Below are positions 22,261 to 32,618 of a stretch of DNA of 64,000 bases, in pieces. The number at the start of each line of letters is the position of its first letter. The stretch's first letter is position 1. A program made the position numbers and the translations under genes. The notes beneath the pieces are model-generated. The model was not told the DNA's origin. It saw only the letters and a program-made list of their open reading frames with translations, and did no database searches. The DNA comes from Hymenopellis radicata (taxonomy: Eukaryota > Basidiomycota > Agaricomycetes > Agaricales > Physalacriaceae), in the NCBI GenBank assembly GCA_015501595.1, contig JADNRX010000078.1, forward strand, positions 114,944-178,943, written 5' to 3'.

Positions 22261-24960
22261 CCGTTGCTGTATGCTGCAACATACCGTTAGCGTCGATAAC
22301 TGTGGACAACAAAAGACGTACCTGCACACTGTACCTGCACACTGCCCAGCCAGCAAGCGGGACAGCGCAATCTCCTCCTTCTCTCCTGGGTTTGATGATA
22401 CGCTGCCCGTCGTCTGGGGCTTACGCGGTGATTCGTCCTGCAGTCGGCTCCTCTTAGACGGGTGGCAGTCCAAACGATAGCGAGAAAAACGGCTTGGTGA
22501 GAAGTCGACTTGGGTTAGAAGGCGAGGACGCAAAGTCGCTCTCCGTGACCATGGGCGACAACTCAAAAGTCGGTCGCGGGTGTCGTGCTAGGCTGCCGTG
22601 TGGTCGCTGGTGAAAGTCGGGGCCGTCATGAGCGTTGGGTTAGTCGATGCCGGTGGTAAGAAGGAGAAGGCTATTCCAAACAGTATTCGGATCCGCGGAC
22701 CGTCTTGCCACTGCCAAATCTACAGGTCGTCGACGACCTCGAGCCCGTTGATGAGCTGACGGATATACATATGGATAATGCCCATGTTTAGAGTGGGTGG
22801 TGGGAATGATGCATGCTGCCGGATCTGCTGGGCAGGCTCGTGTATCCAGTCCGGGCGTCTGCACATTGTCGTTGCTGTCGTGTGTTGGAAAATGCGAACA
22901 GGATTCCAGGCATCATCAGTACTGGTAGTCGTCAAAACTGTGAAGGCCGTGTAGTGAAAAGAAAAGATAGGACGTACTGCTCATAAGCCAAACCCCTCGA
23001 GCTCCTTCTGCCTAGCGTGGAGGGCTAACGCATGTGTTTGGCACTACAATAGCGACGGGAACGTCGTCGTATACGTCGCTTCAAGCCCGGATAGAGGACA
23101 GAGCAGCCTCAATGCGAGGGCTTACGCGTGTGTCGTGGTGCTCCACATCCAGATGGAGACGACGCAAAGTCGGCCTCCCTGACATCCTGTATAGACTCAA
23201 AGTCGGTTGCAAGCGTCGCAGCACGCGTCCATATCGTTGCTGTCGATAGCCGTGGGCGGAGGTTGTCGTCCAGAGTCTTGTCGGCATCGATGGTGGTGGC
23301 AAGATGGCAAGAGATCGAATGCGGACAGCGTTCGCATTCGCGATCCGTGGTGCCGGCGTCTAATCTGACGAACATTGACGATGAGGGCGGGCGAACGGCG
23401 CCTTCGGGATTGTTGGAATCTCACGAGAGGTATTCCTAAGAGTTTACTAAAACATCTGTAAAGTATTGGAGATAATGAAATGAACAGACTTACCAACTCC
23501 CACTGGTCGTAACAAGTCTTGTGAAACAGACATCCAATGAGAAGTGACATCGATGACAAGAGATGGCTGGTTTGATTCAAGCTGAAATCAATGAACAGTG
23601 TTGTGAAGTATATTTCCCTACAAAAATTCAAGCCGCCGGAGAGGTTTCTCATGCTGGAGAGTGCAATCTCAGTAGATACAGGATGGGATACTTGCTATAT
23701 AAGGAATTCCCGAGACATATAGCAGTTATATCATCACAAATTTTACTTAAATCTATGTAAACGTGCTGCTGCAGGAGATTCCGATACTTACTTTGGTACT
23801 CCGAGGGCATCGTTGCTGGCCCGAACGATATTGAAGTCGATCCGCTCGCGATTCGGTGTTTGCCGGATCGTGATCAGACCCCAATTGCTAGTCGTCTCTC
23901 CGTTCTTACCACCATGCCACGACAACGACCACGCCGCATCCAGTCTCACACTTCTGTCTGGGACCTCTTGGCTCAATTTCCTCTTATTCTCCTACCCTCT
24001 GGATCCCCGGACTCGTCTCCACGGCTCCCAACAGCCGTAGATGACCTCCCTCTACCGACGAGGCTAATGCTTGGACGATTCGGGCTGCATGGAAAACCCT
24101 CGCTGGTAGCGTGCAGGCTTGAAGCATGGTTTTGGGTTAGAATCCTTGGGGGCGCCGCGTTGTCTGCTGGCAACGCGGCGCGATTTGGTATGTTTATCTG
24201 CTCTAAATTTTATTTCCTTTTTTTAATTGACACCACCCCATAAGATCACCACGCATGGATGTCGCCACCACTGTAACGACGCCACCAGATCTACGACACC
24301 ACCGACGGCGGACGGACGAGCCGAATCGGTCTCCCAACTAAATTTCTTCCAAGTCCTTTTGGCGCCGGCGACGTGTCAGCCGCACGTGCCGTTGGTTTAA
24401 ATCCCGATCGGACGAAGTGGTGCGACTTGTGCTTTTACCACCACCTCCTTCTGCAATGCTCCTCTACGCACAGCCCGACACACACAACCGACTCCTCCGC
24501 TGCTGCTGCGCGCATACTTGAACGGCATCCTAGTTGGTGGTGCCACGTGCACGACGTTATCCCGACATAATACGGACAGACGCTGTCTTAGTTTGCGGCC
24601 AGGTGTGTAGCTTCCTATTTTCGAGTTCTTATCCTTAACAACAGTACATACAGTGTGCACTAAGGTGGCTATGTATTCTGATCCCAATATTGACGACTGG
24701 GCACGTTGCTGCGCACACCGAGCACGACCCCCTGCTACACCTCACACTCAACGACGATGATGACGACGGACGACGGCGATGCCCACACGACGACGATTCC
24801 CTCTCAACGATGACGCATTCACGACGACGATGCCCTGACTCACGATGACCGCTGTAGAGCGCGAAGGCTTCCAGGACGCTCTATCGAGGACGAGTATCGA
24901 GGGACTAACACGAGCATCGAGGACCACACACACCATGAGCATAGAGGACCACGACGATGA
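22261..24960. other. LTR element interior, no gene recognised
   Basis: Short frames on both strands have no motif. Two patches (22560-22640, 23110-23230) share the text CAAAGTCG...CTCC(G/C)TGAC, which suggests diverged internal repeats. Confidence 0.35.
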
Positions 24961-24989
24961 CCGCGCACTACGAGGTCCCCAACTGACGA

Positions 24990-25262
24990 GGACCGCATAT
25001 GTCGAGGACGAGGATTGCATATGTCGAGGACGAGGACTGCATATGTCGAGGTGATCTACGAGGACCCCAACCAATGAGGACCGCACATGTCGAGGATGAG
25101 GATCGCATATGTCGAGGACGAGGACTGCATAGGTCGAGGATGAGTACCACGATGATGACTGCGAACTACGAGGACCCCAACCGATACCGCGTATGTCGAG
25201 GATGAGGATCGCTTATGTCGAGGACGAGGACTGCATATGTCGAGGATGAGGACCGCACACAA
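24990..25262. repeat. 22-bp tandem/minisatellite repeat
   Basis: The unit GCATATGTCGAGGACGAGGA plus two bases recurs with variants from about 25006. It is interrupted by CTACGAGGACCCCAACC blocks that themselves recur about three times (near 24969, 25057 and 25168). Confidence 0.8.
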
Positions 25263-28090
25263 CGATGAAGCCGGACCGTGCAGCCTGCAATACAGACAAG
25301 GCCACGTACCAAGGAGTAGTTACCATTATGTACCGTCTTAAGTAGGCTATATGTCGTATATACTTGAGTCTTGTATCCATATAAATTGCAATGTACTGCA
25401 TTTCATGACTGCATTCACTGTTTTTCTATTTTCCTAGTTACTGCAGAAGTGTATTGGTGTGCCCGGAGTCCCTCTTGAATGGCATTGACTCTCTCTTGAA
25501 TGGCATTGACTCTCCCCTGATTGGCATTGAGTCTCCCTTGAGTGACCTTGAGTGTGCTTCATAGCAAGAGCAGGATATTTGCTGAGCTTGAGGCATCTTA
25601 CAGAAGGTTTGAGTTTCCTCAGAGGTATCCTGAGGCACCTTGAGGCAGCGGTTACCGCCGAACCTGCATTTAAGGCACCTTGCTAGCATTAGCACTTTAG
25701 CTACCTTAAAGAGCCTACATGCCCTCAGGATACCTTAGGACACCTTGAGGCCTGGACCCATTTTCGTGATGAATGGAGACAAGAGAGCTAGAGCTCTAGT
25801 ATCTCGTCACAGCGCAAAATTGAGACCAGTCAACTCTAAACTAGTAGGCATTCGGATCTTCGTTGCGTACAAGAATGGCCGGCAGAAGGTGATAGGTCTG
25901 GTTTAAGTATTAGTAGTCGAATCCGGTCTCATGTGAGTGTCCTCTTCCGATTCGATCCGACGATGCAACGACCAGGCGGAGTGCTAAATCTGAAAAAGAC
26001 TCTACCACTGCCGATAGCAACAGTTGAACAGCACCAAGTTTCGATAGAGCTAGAGTCGTAGCTTCAGGCGGCATAGCTACGGAAAGTCTAGATTCAGCAG
26101 CAATGACCGAGCCGACGTCTGATTCCGTATGAGCCGGCCCATGTACGCAGACACTCGACCTACAAGGGAAAAAGAGAGCTTGAAGCTCAATCTTGTTCCA
26201 TGGCAAAGGAGCTGAAAGCTTCACCATGCCCGAATGGGGAGAGCTATAGCTCTATCCTTACATGGCACGCCGTGGAGAGCAATATCTTCTATTTGGAGAA
26301 CGGACCGAACACCAAGTCTAAACCCAAGTCGAATGTGCCATACGTCCATCTAGCCATCGCTCAGCCTCCAGATAGTCAGTCCTGTCCTCGCCGTACGAGC
26401 ATTGTAGTTGCTGAAGCCTTGATATTCCAGACAACTTCTTCGAACTGTGGACAAGGTGGATTCTGATAAACCCTTTCTGGTCTTGAATGGACGCTGTTGA
26501 GATCGATGATGCGAGCACAGCAATCACCCGTTACAACGATATAACCCTCGTCAGGCGCCGACCACGAAGATGCGACGACTTCTTGCTCCTAAGAGCATCG
26601 ATACCGCGTCAACATTCGAGGCTTATGCTGTGATTAAACCGTAAGGGAGGGAGCAGTGGCGGATGGCCAATAATCAGTGCGAGCATGGGATGTAACAGTG
26701 GTCGGAGCAGGTTCGACGGAACAATGACGGCTTGAAGATAGCCCGCTAGCTAATACGAATCAGATGATGTTCGCCCGAAGAGCATGTCAACAGCGACTGT
26801 AATGGCTTGAAGCAAGGAAGTAGCTTGATGTGAGGCTTCGCATCGTCCAGTGTCCAAGCGTCATGAGTGACAGCTCCAAGTAACAGTCCGTGGAATGAAG
26901 AAGTGAATTTGTATTGCTGTAGCTCGAGCTGGAGCACCCCTTGCGCCCCCCAGACCAGCACTGACTGTGTACCGTGGTGGTCTTAAGAGTGGGTGCTCAG
27001 CTTTGAGAATGCCAAATTTTCTGTCAAATTCAAATCGAGGCAGTCATCAGAGTCGTGGACGTTCGAGCGCTGTTACGATGACAACAAGTGTAGAACGACC
27101 TGAAGTACGGCGGAATTCAAGATAGGAAGCGGAAGAGGAACACCGCGAAAACTGCCGCAAGTTAGGCCATAATACGTCGTCCGGGTAGTACCAGCAAGCA
27201 ATGTTCCGGGTGACTCGAAATGAGAATGATGAGATCCCGAGGGTACGTAGGTTGAGTCAGTAGAAGGAGACTCAGCAGTGGCGAGAGAGCTAAAAGCTCC
27301 ATCTCGTCCGTGGTACGAGAGCTACAAGCTCCATCGTGTTAGGCTCAAGAGAGCTAAAGCTCAATCTTGATTGGATGCAACGGAGCATCAATGAGCGGCC
27401 TGTTGCGAGCTGGCAAGGTGGTCATTATGAACTCGCTCTTGATCATACCAGACAGAGCATTGTCGAAGTGTCAGCACAGATCCATTATGGCAGCGCATCT
27501 GCCAGTGGGTCCGGAACGACAGTGAGACAAAGCCGGAGAGATGTCCGACAGCAGAAGAAGGGAGTCCACCGGACAGCAAAGCGCGCCTGGACGCTCCCGT
27601 CAACCCCTGTATTGACATACGTCTCTGCTATGGGCCCGTAGCTCATGGAATCCTCAAAAGTTGGTGAGAGAGCTAAAAGCTCATCCCATCCTGGCACAAG
27701 AGCTACAAGCTCCATCGTGCTAGGCTTCAGAGAGCTCAATCTTAATTGGATGCAGCGGACCATCCATAACCAACCAACTGAGCTGTTACCGAGGCGAGCA
27801 TCATGCTGTCGAGATTGATCGCTACTCGTCGAAGTTGGCGAATATCACTGAAAACTCCTCGAAATGCTGCCTAGGTGAGTGCCGAATCTTGGAAGCTGCT
27901 GTCGAGGTCGATGTCGTGAGAGCGATGATGAACGGGACTCGAGGTCCCAAGAACAAGAGGTCCACAACGACGTGAACACAGACGAATGCGTAAACCGTGA
28001 TTACTAAGTGACAAGGCACTCCGAAGCGCCTTGACAATTTGAAGAAACGTCGTGGCGCCATTGGAATTTGGCGTTCATCGTAACCTTGCT
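25263..28090. other. LTR element interior with diverged repeat modules
   Basis: Modules beginning with a hairpin recur: the block at about 27284-27400 resembles about 27666-27760 (GAGAGCTAAAAGCTC, then GAGCTACAAGCTCCATCGTG, then TTGGATGCA). No coding gene recognised. Confidence 0.4.
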
Positions 28091-28091
28091 A

Positions 28092-28349
28092 TCATCGCAA
28101 AACGGTGATTTGAATTGTTCCGCCGACTCCGTAGTACCACCATGACGCGCTAACTCCAGATTGGTATGTTGATGTCGAGCTCTGTAAAGTGTAGCACTTT
28201 AAGTCCACGCGCTCGTAATTCCACAGCTTGAAAATAAATCCGGCCTTGATGGAGCGACTGGCAGTTGAAAACTCGATTCCAACGACGACTTCGTATCCAT
28301 AGCTCTGTCCAAGTGATTTGGTGAATGCCTTCTCGCCTACTTGAGCCAT
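28092..28349 (-). CDS. Possible small beta-rich protein, unrecognised
   Basis: An 85-codon frame starts MAQVGEKAFTKSLGQSYGYE with alternating hydrophobic residues, aromatic pairs (SASWWYYGVGG) and a clean stop. Its composition is more protein-like than the surrounding frames. No family recognised and no transcript evidence. It lies inside the LTR element. Confidence 0.25.
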   Translation of the reverse strand: MAQVGEKAFTKSLGQSYGYEVVVGIEFSTASRSIKAGFIFKLWNYERVDLKCYTLQSSTSTYQSGVSASWWYYGVGGTIQITVLR

Positions 28350-28503
28350 GGTGCTGGAAGGAAGTCTTGAGCTCGACGAAAGTTCTGGTTATTCCGTCAT
28401 CGCGTATGATAAGAGACAAGACCACAAGCGAATCAGTGATAGGAAAGACATAATTTAGACAGCCTCAGCCTTTCAAAGACCATTCGGAAAGTGTGAAGAA
28501 ATG

Positions 28504-29650
28504 CAGAGAGCTAGAAGCTCGATCTTGCTAGATGGCGAAGGAGAGCTAGAGCTCCATCCTGTCAAATTACGAAGAGGCGAGGCTCTGCCTTGCTGTTCCC
28601 AGTTCAAGTCGTGCTACCAGTCACGCGCGGGAAGGTAACATGTTCCATTGAGAATTGAAGGTAACCGGCATAACAATCGAACTCGAAATGACCAAAACGG
28701 TTGGTAGATCTGGCTACTGTGGCGGTCACTGTCGTCCAGCATTTATTCCCTAGAAGCCCGAGGTCGCAGTTGCTGATGTCGACGTAATAACGAATATCCC
28801 TGGTAAAGGTTGGCGCATTGGAGGCGGAGAGCATGCGAAGGTCGTGTCCAAGGTCGCCCTGGATTCGGAAACAACCAATCCCAACGTCACGGATATCGCG
28901 ACTGCAGCGTAACGAGTTTCAGAGACGCTCTAGAAACGGCCGCGTTGGGCGCGTTCGTGTAACGAGTCGAGTTCAGTGGATGCCCGAAAGAAACACAGGA
29001 GTCGCGTTCGTAATCGATGAAGATGGCAAGGAGGATGATGGATTAGTCATCCTCATCCAGCGAGCTAGTCCTGGAGAATACAACGACTAATTGACAAGCA
29101 CCAAACCCTTGATCCTGATAGCGACGTCAAGACTCGTCAAGCCACGATGTCTGACACGGTATCGAAGCAAAGAACCGGAATCTTGAGCAGCAAAGCATAG
29201 CCAAAGAGGACGTAAGTCGCGACGACAAGGGAGGGCCAGAGCAGAGAGTCTCGTGCAAAAAGTTCAAGTGACCCACGGATATCGGAAGGAGAACAAGACT
29301 CCGAATCATTTATGCAGGCTGATACATGCGGCCGCGCCGACAAGGTTGAAGAAGGCTCTAAGGCGAAAGCCTGGCAGTACGAGCTTGGTAAGTAACAACA
29401 CAACATTTTTGCACGCGCCTCGAAGACGGTGAGAGAGCTACAGCTCAACCTCTAGATAAGGAACTTAAAGCTCCATCACGCCTAAGTAGGAGAGCTAGAG
29501 CTCTATCCTGTCAAACTGATTCCTAAAGAGACAAAGTTCTGCCTTGCTGTTTCCAGTCGAGGTCGCTTTAACGAGCCACACATAAGCGTAACAATTCATG
29601 AGAATTGACGGCCACAATGTCAAGTAGACCGTATTAATCGAACTCGATAA
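28504..29650. repeat. Direct internal repeat of LTR element, two diverged copies
   Basis: About 28540-28700 and 29489-29650 share hairpin, TATCCTGTCAAA, TCTGCCTTGCTGTT(T/C)CCAGT and GAGAATTGA. The copies lie about 950 bp apart. Confidence 0.6.
28604..28834 (-). CDS. Possible small protein, unrecognised
   Basis: A 76-codon frame reads YYVDISNCDLGLLGNKCWTT followed by VARSTNRFGHFEFDCYAGYL. Three Cys and a balanced composition make it look coding, but it starts within a repeat module of the LTR element and has no recognised family. Confidence 0.22.
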   Translation of the reverse strand: MLSASNAPTFTRDIRYYVDISNCDLGLLGNKCWTTVTATVARSTNRFGHFEFDCYAGYLQFSMEHVTFPRVTGSTT

Positions 29651-29731
29651 CTCGAAGAAGCCACAGTTGATATCTGGCCAATACGAGTCTTTGCGCCTGC
29701 GAGTCGGTATTAGATCTGGCCTCCGCCGCAG

Positions 29732-32220
29732 TCATGTAGGGGGTACTAGGCTTGAAGATGGTGAGTCGAACAGTGAGGACCCGTGAAAAAGACGGCCACT
29801 GAGAGTTTGATGTAGCCGGACCGACGATGATGTCGTCCGAAACTTGTCACCTCGTCCTACTAGTCCTAGTAGCAGATGCACAAGGAGCATGCGAAACCTT
29901 GAGCCTAAAAGAATTGAGGCCGTCGTCAAGATCCATAGAGCCTGCATACGACCAGGAAGCATACAAGTGGTATTGACCTCAGAGACGATAATGGTGGCGG
30001 AGAAGAAACATCTAGGGTGATAGAGGGAAGTCATAGAGTGACTCTCCGAAATCGGGTCATGCAACGACACATCATCTGAGATGGACTTCGTATCTGGAGA
30101 CGTGGCAACGATGGACCGCGGTGAAACAGACCGGTGATTTGAATCGTCAAGCGAGACGACAGACTCTCCGGAAACGGCAGCTGGTACATCATGGCGCCTT
30201 GGGCCCATTGGTCTGGCTCTGGCAGTGCCCAACAGGAATTGGCGCTCGGCAGTGGACGTTCGCCCTTTCCAAGTGATGGTCTTCTTCCTCCGCTGGAGTG
30301 CTTGCGTCGATACCGCCGCGGGAGTCATGTTAGTGATCGACAAGGACGACGACCAAGAAGGTGCTGATGGTTGGACTAGAACTCAACGGTAAAGACGCGG
30401 ACCATGACAGATTCGAATGGTGACAATGCCCGCCGTGATGGATTAGGCGGTGATGACAGGGGCGAGCGACCGGTAAAGCAGGTATTGGTTGTGAAAGACA
30501 TGGTACGTACAGTGACGGCGTGTGCACCGGGTTCAATAATGATTCGTCGCCAGAACCAGATACTCCGAATAGGACATAATGTAAGAGAGCTAGCAGCTCG
30601 ATCTCAATAGAGAGCAGAAGAGCATAGGCTCTGTCCTGCTGATAGAGGTAGTGAACAAGGCTCGGAGGTAACGAGCGAATAACGATCACAATGTTTGTTT
30701 ATAGGCCTTAAGCCAGTGAGAGAGCTAGAGCTCAATCTCGTTGATGCATCGGGGCTGATGCTCCATCAAGCTCAAGTACCATCGGGGATCTTTTCCAAAC
30801 GAACTTTGGCCAGAGAGCAGGGTCGAATTAGGGCGTATCTACGACATGTTCCAAGACCGTACTGTTGCTAAATCATAAGCTGAGAATGTTCAAGTTGTCG
30901 AGATGTTGATAATACTGAAGCGGATCGATCAAATATAATCCAAACGTCTGTCGTACTAGTCCATGCCGACGCTTCGGAGCCTGGTTCATCGATACGCAGC
31001 CACAGGTCCAGCAAGGATTCTTGATTGAAGCTTAGTCGTTCATAAGGTAAGCATTCGGGTTGTTTAGCAGATTCCTAATAGATCGCGGAGTCGACATAAC
31101 TTGAGTCGGTCCGTTGTCGATGAAGCGCACAGGTTGTCAGTGCCCTGGGGTTGAGACGTGGTTCCCAGCAGTATCCAGGCGAGGCCCAATAGCGGTATTT
31201 CAGCCAGCGTGAAATGACCTCTACGTATCGGCACCGGCGACGCATAAGTAGACACGGCTCGAAAGAACAGGGTCAAATGGGAAGAGTCATACGAAACGCG
31301 ACAAAACCCGCCGTGCGTGAGGAAACTAGTGAGAGTGAGACCGGCGGCTACCACACGTGTCGTTCAACCAAGCGAGGAGTCGATAGATAACGTCGCGAGA
31401 ATCGCTGAACCCGGAATGAGCGTGGACAACGAGTCTGAGGGAGACGGAAAGGACAAGCTTGGTGAGAGACGTCGAAGTGATACCAGCAGCTGGTACGTGA
31501 ATCACGGCAGGGTGAGAAGGGAAATCCAAGGAAGTGTGCAGCTGGGATGGGCCGACGCACACTGAGAACGATCCGAATGATGCCCCGTGGTCGTAACAGC
31601 TTGAGCTGGTCACGGAAGAGACTGTGTCGGAATATAGGAGACGAATCCTCAGATATACTATTCCTGACGAGTTCAACCATGAACATGATTGTTCGAGCCG
31701 CGATTGGTAGATGGAAAGGCGTCCGACGCGCTTGGTGAGAGACGTGGAAGTGACAGCAGCGGCTCATGCACGAATCACGGCAAGGTGAGGAGGGAAGCGT
31801 GCAGTTGGAACAAGCTTGGTGTGAGAACCCGAAGTGACACCGGGGCCTGTACGCGACTTGTGATGGTGTTAGGCGGGGACTCGGGAGAAGTGCGCAGCTG
31901 AGATGTCGTGCTGCGTATTTTCCGAGAGAACATCAGTGATTGATACGCGAGTCGCGAAGGCGGCGGTGTCATTGACGCAAACATGAGAGCGACACGCTCG
32001 ATCATGCAGGATACAAGAGAGCTAGAGCTCTATCTTGTAGCGGACCAGAGGAGCTGGAAGCTCTGTCAGGCCTGCGTGCAAAGAGAGCTACAGCTCTATC
32101 TTTCCCGGGAGCTGCAGCCTAGCAGTTCAACCGGATTGGTATCCTTGCAAGCCGGGAGCTAGCAGCTCAGCCAGCTTGGTATCCTCTGGGAAGCGGTGAA
32201 GTCCTGGGTGTCCCCACCAC
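29732..32220. other. LTR element interior, right part
   Basis: A 203-codon minus-strand frame at 30343-29732 (MSITNMTPAAVSTQALQRRK) is the longest in the element but shows no retroviral or other motif. Diverged repeats rich in GTGAGAGACGTCGAAGTGAC / GAGAGACGTGGAAGTGACAG text occur at about 31460 and 31740. Three hairpins cluster next to the 3' LTR. Confidence 0.35.
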
Positions 32221-32618
32221 TGTGAATCGAGTGCCCGATTCCACCCAGTTCCAGGACTTCTCCGCGAGAGGATACCGGTATGACCTGTCGGAAGGTCGCA
32301 TAGCCGAAGGCGAGGCGCGTCGGCGCGTACAATGAGGACGCGGCGTATGACGAGACAGGTCGCGAGGAGAATGGTTGACAAGAGATTGTAACCCATATGT
32401 CGTAGGGAGTGTTTGACCCGCACCCGGGGAGCCGTTACACGGGTGCTCAGCGGGCAGTAAGTGGTTAGTATCAAGTACAAGCACGGAGACGAAGCTCAGA
32501 ACATTGGGGAGAGCAAGTTGATGGTAATGAATTAACTAACTACTGTGACATGAACAAACGTATATGGAAAGGATTACTAAGCTACCTTCCCACGATTCCG
32601 AAGTTCCACCATATCACA
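32221..32618. repeat. 3' LTR, 398 bp
   Basis: Identical by eye to 18173-18570, and followed by the CCCAC duplication and the resumed palindrome arm. Confidence 0.92.

Larger units (their letters stand above)
20874..25751. mobile_element. Possible nested insertion bounded by CCTCAAG-rich ends
   Basis: The segment starts GCCTCAATACAC and ends CACCTTGAGGC. About 250 bp at each end is crowded with GCCTCAAG, CTTAAGG and CCTTGAG words, in a subterminal-repeat style, and the hairpin array is absent throughout. I could not find a target duplication, so the borders are uncertain. Confidence 0.3.
19253..32169. repeat. Dispersed array of GAGCT-AGCTC hairpins
   Basis: A short inverted-repeat motif, typically AGAGAGCTAGAGCTCTATCT, recurs at about 19253, 19285, 20103, 20163, 20197, 25782, 26173, 26208, 26240, 27284, 27317, 27347, 27666, 27698, 28504, 28540, 29431, 29489, 30583, 30718, 32015, 32050, 32082 and 32153. 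The stem is GAGCT/AGCTC with a 1-5 nt middle, usually followed by YATCYTG. All lie inside the LTR element in the same orientation; I noticed none elsewhere in the window. There is a gap between 20.2 and 25.8 kb. Confidence 0.85.
18173..32618. mobile_element. 14.4-kb non-autonomous LTR retrotransposon (LARD-like)
   Basis: Two 398-bp LTRs (18173-18570 and 32221-32618) start TGTGA and end TCACA. They are identical as far as I can compare by eye and are flanked by the 5-bp duplication CCCAC. The interior (18571-32220) has no recognisable gag, protease, reverse transcriptase, RNase H or integrase on either strand. No polypurine tract precedes the 3' LTR. No standard TGG-type primer-binding site directly follows the 5' LTR. 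A short complementarity (AATCGTGG at 18583-18590 against CCACGATT at 18542-18549) hints at self-priming, but this is weak. The interior carries a hairpin array, diverged internal repeats and gene fragments. Transposition must have used proteins from another element, if it was retrotransposition at all. Confidence 0.85.

Noticed and set aside
24890..25262. Overlapping frames encoding EDEDCICRGRGLHMSR-like repeated peptides
   Set aside because: They are translations of the 22-bp minisatellite, open on both strands, with no start context or partner exons.
24990..25262. CRISPR-like array
   Set aside because: Units are contiguous with no unique spacers, and the organism is a eukaryote.
29732..30343. 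203-codon frame as a possible gag gene of the LTR element
   Set aside because: No CCHC knuckle, capsid pattern or downstream protease/RT; the strand and position give no support.
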